In this document: one piece after another, positions 5,387-7,156 of the stretch
Numbering within the stretch: the first letter of the stretch is position 1
How the letters are laid out: every line of letters starts with the position of its first letter
Source: Dehalococcoidia bacterium
GTDB taxonomy: Bacteria; Chloroflexota; Dehalococcoidia; UBA3495
Assembly: GCA_002730485.1 (NCBI GenBank)
Contig: PCAH01000107.1
Coordinates: forward strand, 1-7,156
Direction of reading: 5' to 3'
DNA length: 7,156 nucleotides
Program-made: the position numbers and the translations under genes
The notes under the pieces: model-generated
The model's input: the letters and a program-made list of their open reading frames with translations, nothing else
What the model was told of the DNA's origin: nothing
The model's database searches: none

Positions 5387-6412
5387 ATGTTCGGATCTGA
5401 ACCGAAAGATTCTGCCACGATTCTCCTCGACAATTTTAGTCTGGAGAAGCGGACCTGGGCTGTTGCGGGGGGCAAGGGAGGGACCGGCAAGACTGTCCTG
5501 ACGTCCAACCTGGGCGTCGGCCTAGCCATCCTTGGCTATAAGGTCGTCCTGATCGATGCCGACCTCGGGGGTGCAGACCTGCACCTCTCTTTCGGTATGC
5601 CAGTCCCAAAACGCAACCTGAACGATTTCCTCAGCGGTCGAGTCGAGTCGCTCGAGGACGTCATCCTCCCGACACCAAGCGCAAATCTCAGCATCATCTG
5701 CGGCGGCAGCGAGTTGATCGGACTGGCGAACCTGCCTTATCAGCGCAAAGAGAAGCTGAAGCGTCACATCAACAATCTTGATGCGGACTTCGTCCTTGTC
5801 GATCTGGGTGCGGGTACCGCCTACAACACGCTGGACTTCTTCATCATATCGAATGAGGGCGCGATCGTCTGTAACCCGGAGCCGCAGGCGAAGATCGATG
5901 CCTACGCCTTCGTCAAGAATGCCGTCTACAGAAGACTGCTCCAGAACTTTGGTCGCAACACGATTCTTAAGGAGACGATCCTGAAGTTCGGAAACAGCGG
6001 CCAAAGAGCGACCAAAATCCGGAATCTGATCGAGATGCTCGGTAACCACATGGCCGAGTTCGGCGACAAGGCCCAGTCCCTGGTTGACGACTTCCGCCCG
6101 AAATTGATCATGAACAAAGTTCGCAAGAAGAGCCAGGTCGAGGATGCGGAACGTTTTGTGTATCTGGTCCGGGAATATCTCAGCGTCGAGATGGAGTACC
6201 TCGGACACATCGAGTATGACGAACGGGTTGTCGACGCCTGCGAAAACATGCGTCCGTTTCTGCTCGAGCAGCCAAACTCGAAGGTGTCGCTCAGCATCTA
6301 CAACATCCTGTTCAACATGGGTGTCACCGACCGACAGCTTCGATACGACAGCAAAACCTACAAGAAGATGTCCAAAGGCGTTCGGCTCGAATCCAAGCTT
6401 TGGAAAGACTGA
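5387..6412 (+). CDS. MinD/ParA-family (FlhG/FleN-like) P-loop ATPase
   Basis: A 341-residue deviant-Walker ATPase. The P-loop AGGKGGTGKT (27-36) holds both signature Lys30 and Lys35. Walker A' is LIDADLGGADLH (55-66; Asp57, Asp59) and Walker B is FVLVDLGAG (135-143; Asp139). LDFFIISNEGAIVCNPEP, downstream of Walker B, matches stand-alone MinD/ParA ATPases I remember from delta-proteobacteria, often listed as FlhG/FleN-like. These act as ATP-switched dimers that position or count structures on membrane or DNA. The C-terminus is basic but shows no clear MinD membrane-targeting helix, and no minC, minE, parB or flagellar gene is in view. The ATG at 5387 is chosen because conserved sequence starts soon after it; in-frame TTGs at 5339 and 5372 are alternatives and none has a strong ribosome site. 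A GT9-like gene follows after one base, suggesting an envelope-related job. Confidence 0.85.
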   Translation: MFGSEPKDSATILLDNFSLEKRTWAVAGGKGGTGKTVLTSNLGVGLAILGYKVVLIDADLGGADLHLSFGMPVPKRNLNDFLSGRVESLEDVILPTPSANLSIICGGSELIGLANLPYQRKEKLKRHINNLDADFVLVDLGAGTAYNTLDFFIISNEGAIVCNPEPQAKIDAYAFVKNAVYRRLLQNFGRNTILKETILKFGNSGQRATKIRNLIEMLGNHMAEFGDKAQSLVDDFRPKLIMNKVRKKSQVEDAERFVYLVREYLSVEMEYLGHIEYDERVVDACENMRPFLLEQPNSKVSLSIYNILFNMGVTDRQLRYDSKTYKKMSKGVRLESKLWKD

Positions 6413-6413
6413 G

Positions 6414-7156
6414 ATGGCAGTAGGTCTATCGAACTGGATACAGAGGTCGGTTCTGCATCCTCTGGCGCTTCAGATTGCGACCCCGAGGAATGCCCACGAT
6501 AATTCCCCGGCATTCTCGGTCGCAGATGCCCTGCAAGACCCCAAGCGGATCCTGGTGATTCCTGACAACCAGCCGGGCGGCATCTTCATCGGTGCTTCCA
6601 AGTTCTGGGCGATTCGGGAACGTTACCCGAACGCTTCACTCGATCTCCTAGCTCACAACAAGAAAGAGTTCATCGCACGCGAAATCCCGTTCATTGACGA
6701 AACCATCCTCTACAACAATTTCGTTCTGCCGATCGGGTCTCGCCGGCGTGACGTGATCGATCGCCTGAGCAAACGCGACTACGACCTGGCCTTCTGCTTC
6801 AGCAACATCGAGGACTTCTGCCCCGCATACTATTGCTACAAGAGCGGCGCCCGTGTCAGGATCGGGTTTCAGTCTGACGAGGTGGCGTTCTTCAATATCC
6901 GGGTTGTGCCGAAGACGAAGGCCACATACGAACCGGATCGGCTATCGCTGCTGCTGGACATCCTGGGCATTCCCGAATCGAATGAGGGTGTGTCCTGGTC
7001 TGTTTCCGAAGAGGGGGCTCGGAAGATTCGGGACCGATACCTCGTGGGGAGCATGGCAGGAGAACGATTTGTGGGTCTGGACATCAGCACGGCTCTGGGC
7101 GAAACACCCTCGACAAAGCAATTCCTCGCGATCGCGAAGACGGCAGCAAAACAGCC
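6414..7156 (+). CDS. Glycosyltransferase family 9-like (heptosyltransferase superfamily), C-terminus outside window
   Basis: An open frame runs without a stop from the ATG at 6414 to the window edge (247 full codons). It starts one base after the MinD-like stop (TGA-G-ATG), with GGAAAG as ribosome site inside that gene's end, so the two are coupled. After about 44 unfamiliar residues comes a GT9 N-terminal Rossmann half: KRILVIPDNQPGGIFIG (44-60), WAIRERYPNASLDLLAH (65-81), REIPFIDETILYN (89-101), RDYDLAFCFSN (121-131) and SGARVRIGF (144-152). This is the order found in ADP-heptose:LPS heptosyltransferases, which act on the inner-leaflet side of the cytoplasmic membrane. The C-terminal nucleotide-sugar-binding half lies outside. 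The usual GD pair after the first strand reads GG (55-56), so activity or substrate may differ. The family call is good; the specific acceptor is unknown. Confidence 0.72.
   Translation, partial: MAVGLSNWIQRSVLHPLALQIATPRNAHDNSPAFSVADALQDPKRILVIPDNQPGGIFIGASKFWAIRERYPNASLDLLAHNKKEFIAREIPFIDETILYNNFVLPIGSRRRDVIDRLSKRDYDLAFCFSNIEDFCPAYYCYKSGARVRIGFQSDEVAFFNIRVVPKTKATYEPDRLSLLLDILGIPESNEGVSWSVSEEGARKIRDRYLVGSMAGERFVGLDISTALGETPSTKQFLAIAKTAAKQ

Noticed and set aside
5522..6208. A 228-codon open frame on the minus strand, opposite the MinD-like gene
   Set aside because: It is fully antisense to a gene with intact Walker motifs and has no recognisable domain. Long antisense frames are common in GC-rich coding DNA.
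6869..7090. A 73-codon minus-strand frame near the right edge
   Set aside because: Antisense to the GT9-like reading frame, which is coupled to the MinD-like gene and stays open to the window end.

Overview
The window is bacterial chromosomal DNA, densely coded and moderately GC-rich, with tight or translationally coupled gene junctions and GTG/TTG starts. No rRNA, tRNA, insertion sequence, phage gene or CRISPR array was seen. A glycosyltransferase-9-like gene (heptosyltransferase superfamily) and a MinD-like ATPase of a type I associate with delta-proteobacteria and relatives suggest a Gram-negative (diderm) bacterium. The sequence alone does not fix the phylum.

Layout. Two blocks diverge from an intergenic region at about 5159-5386. 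To the left, on the minus strand and read from high to low coordinates, lie: a coiled-coil, Pro/Ala/Glu-rich protein of unknown function (5158-4442); a strong intrinsic terminator (4389-4350); then a six-gene co-directional cluster. That cluster holds a circularly permuted ATP-grasp-like protein (4270-2840), larE (2833-2006), def (2003-1446), a PHP-domain phosphoesterase (1444-611), moaD (568-323) and moaE (264 to beyond base 1). The gaps are 6, 2, 1, 42 and 58 bases, so it is probably one operon. To the right, on the plus strand, a MinD/ParA-family ATPase (5387-6412) is followed after one base by a GT9-like glycosyltransferase (6414 to beyond 7156).

How the genes may work together. MoaD and MoaE are the two subunits of molybdopterin synthase. 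LarE is a PP-loop ATPase that transfers sulfur from its own cysteine. Def is housekeeping peptide deformylase and the PHP protein is a probable nucleotide or RNA 5'-end phosphoesterase. The lead ATP-grasp-like gene has no known function. The shared themes are ATP-driven ligation and sulfur transfer, but a joint pathway is inference only.

Most notable points. (1) The GT9-like gene at the right edge seems to lack the Gly-Asp pair that carries the family's proposed catalytic Asp. (2) The coiled-coil protein carries three copies of a short helical motif (I-R-Q-H-L-x-x-K type) spaced through a disordered tail, and is divergent from the MinD-like ATPase. (3) The terminator lies inside the longest possible reading frame of the ATP-grasp gene, which argues for a shorter protein starting at 4270. 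(4) A perfect 7-bp inverted repeat overlaps a consensus -35 hexamer upstream of the MinD-like gene.
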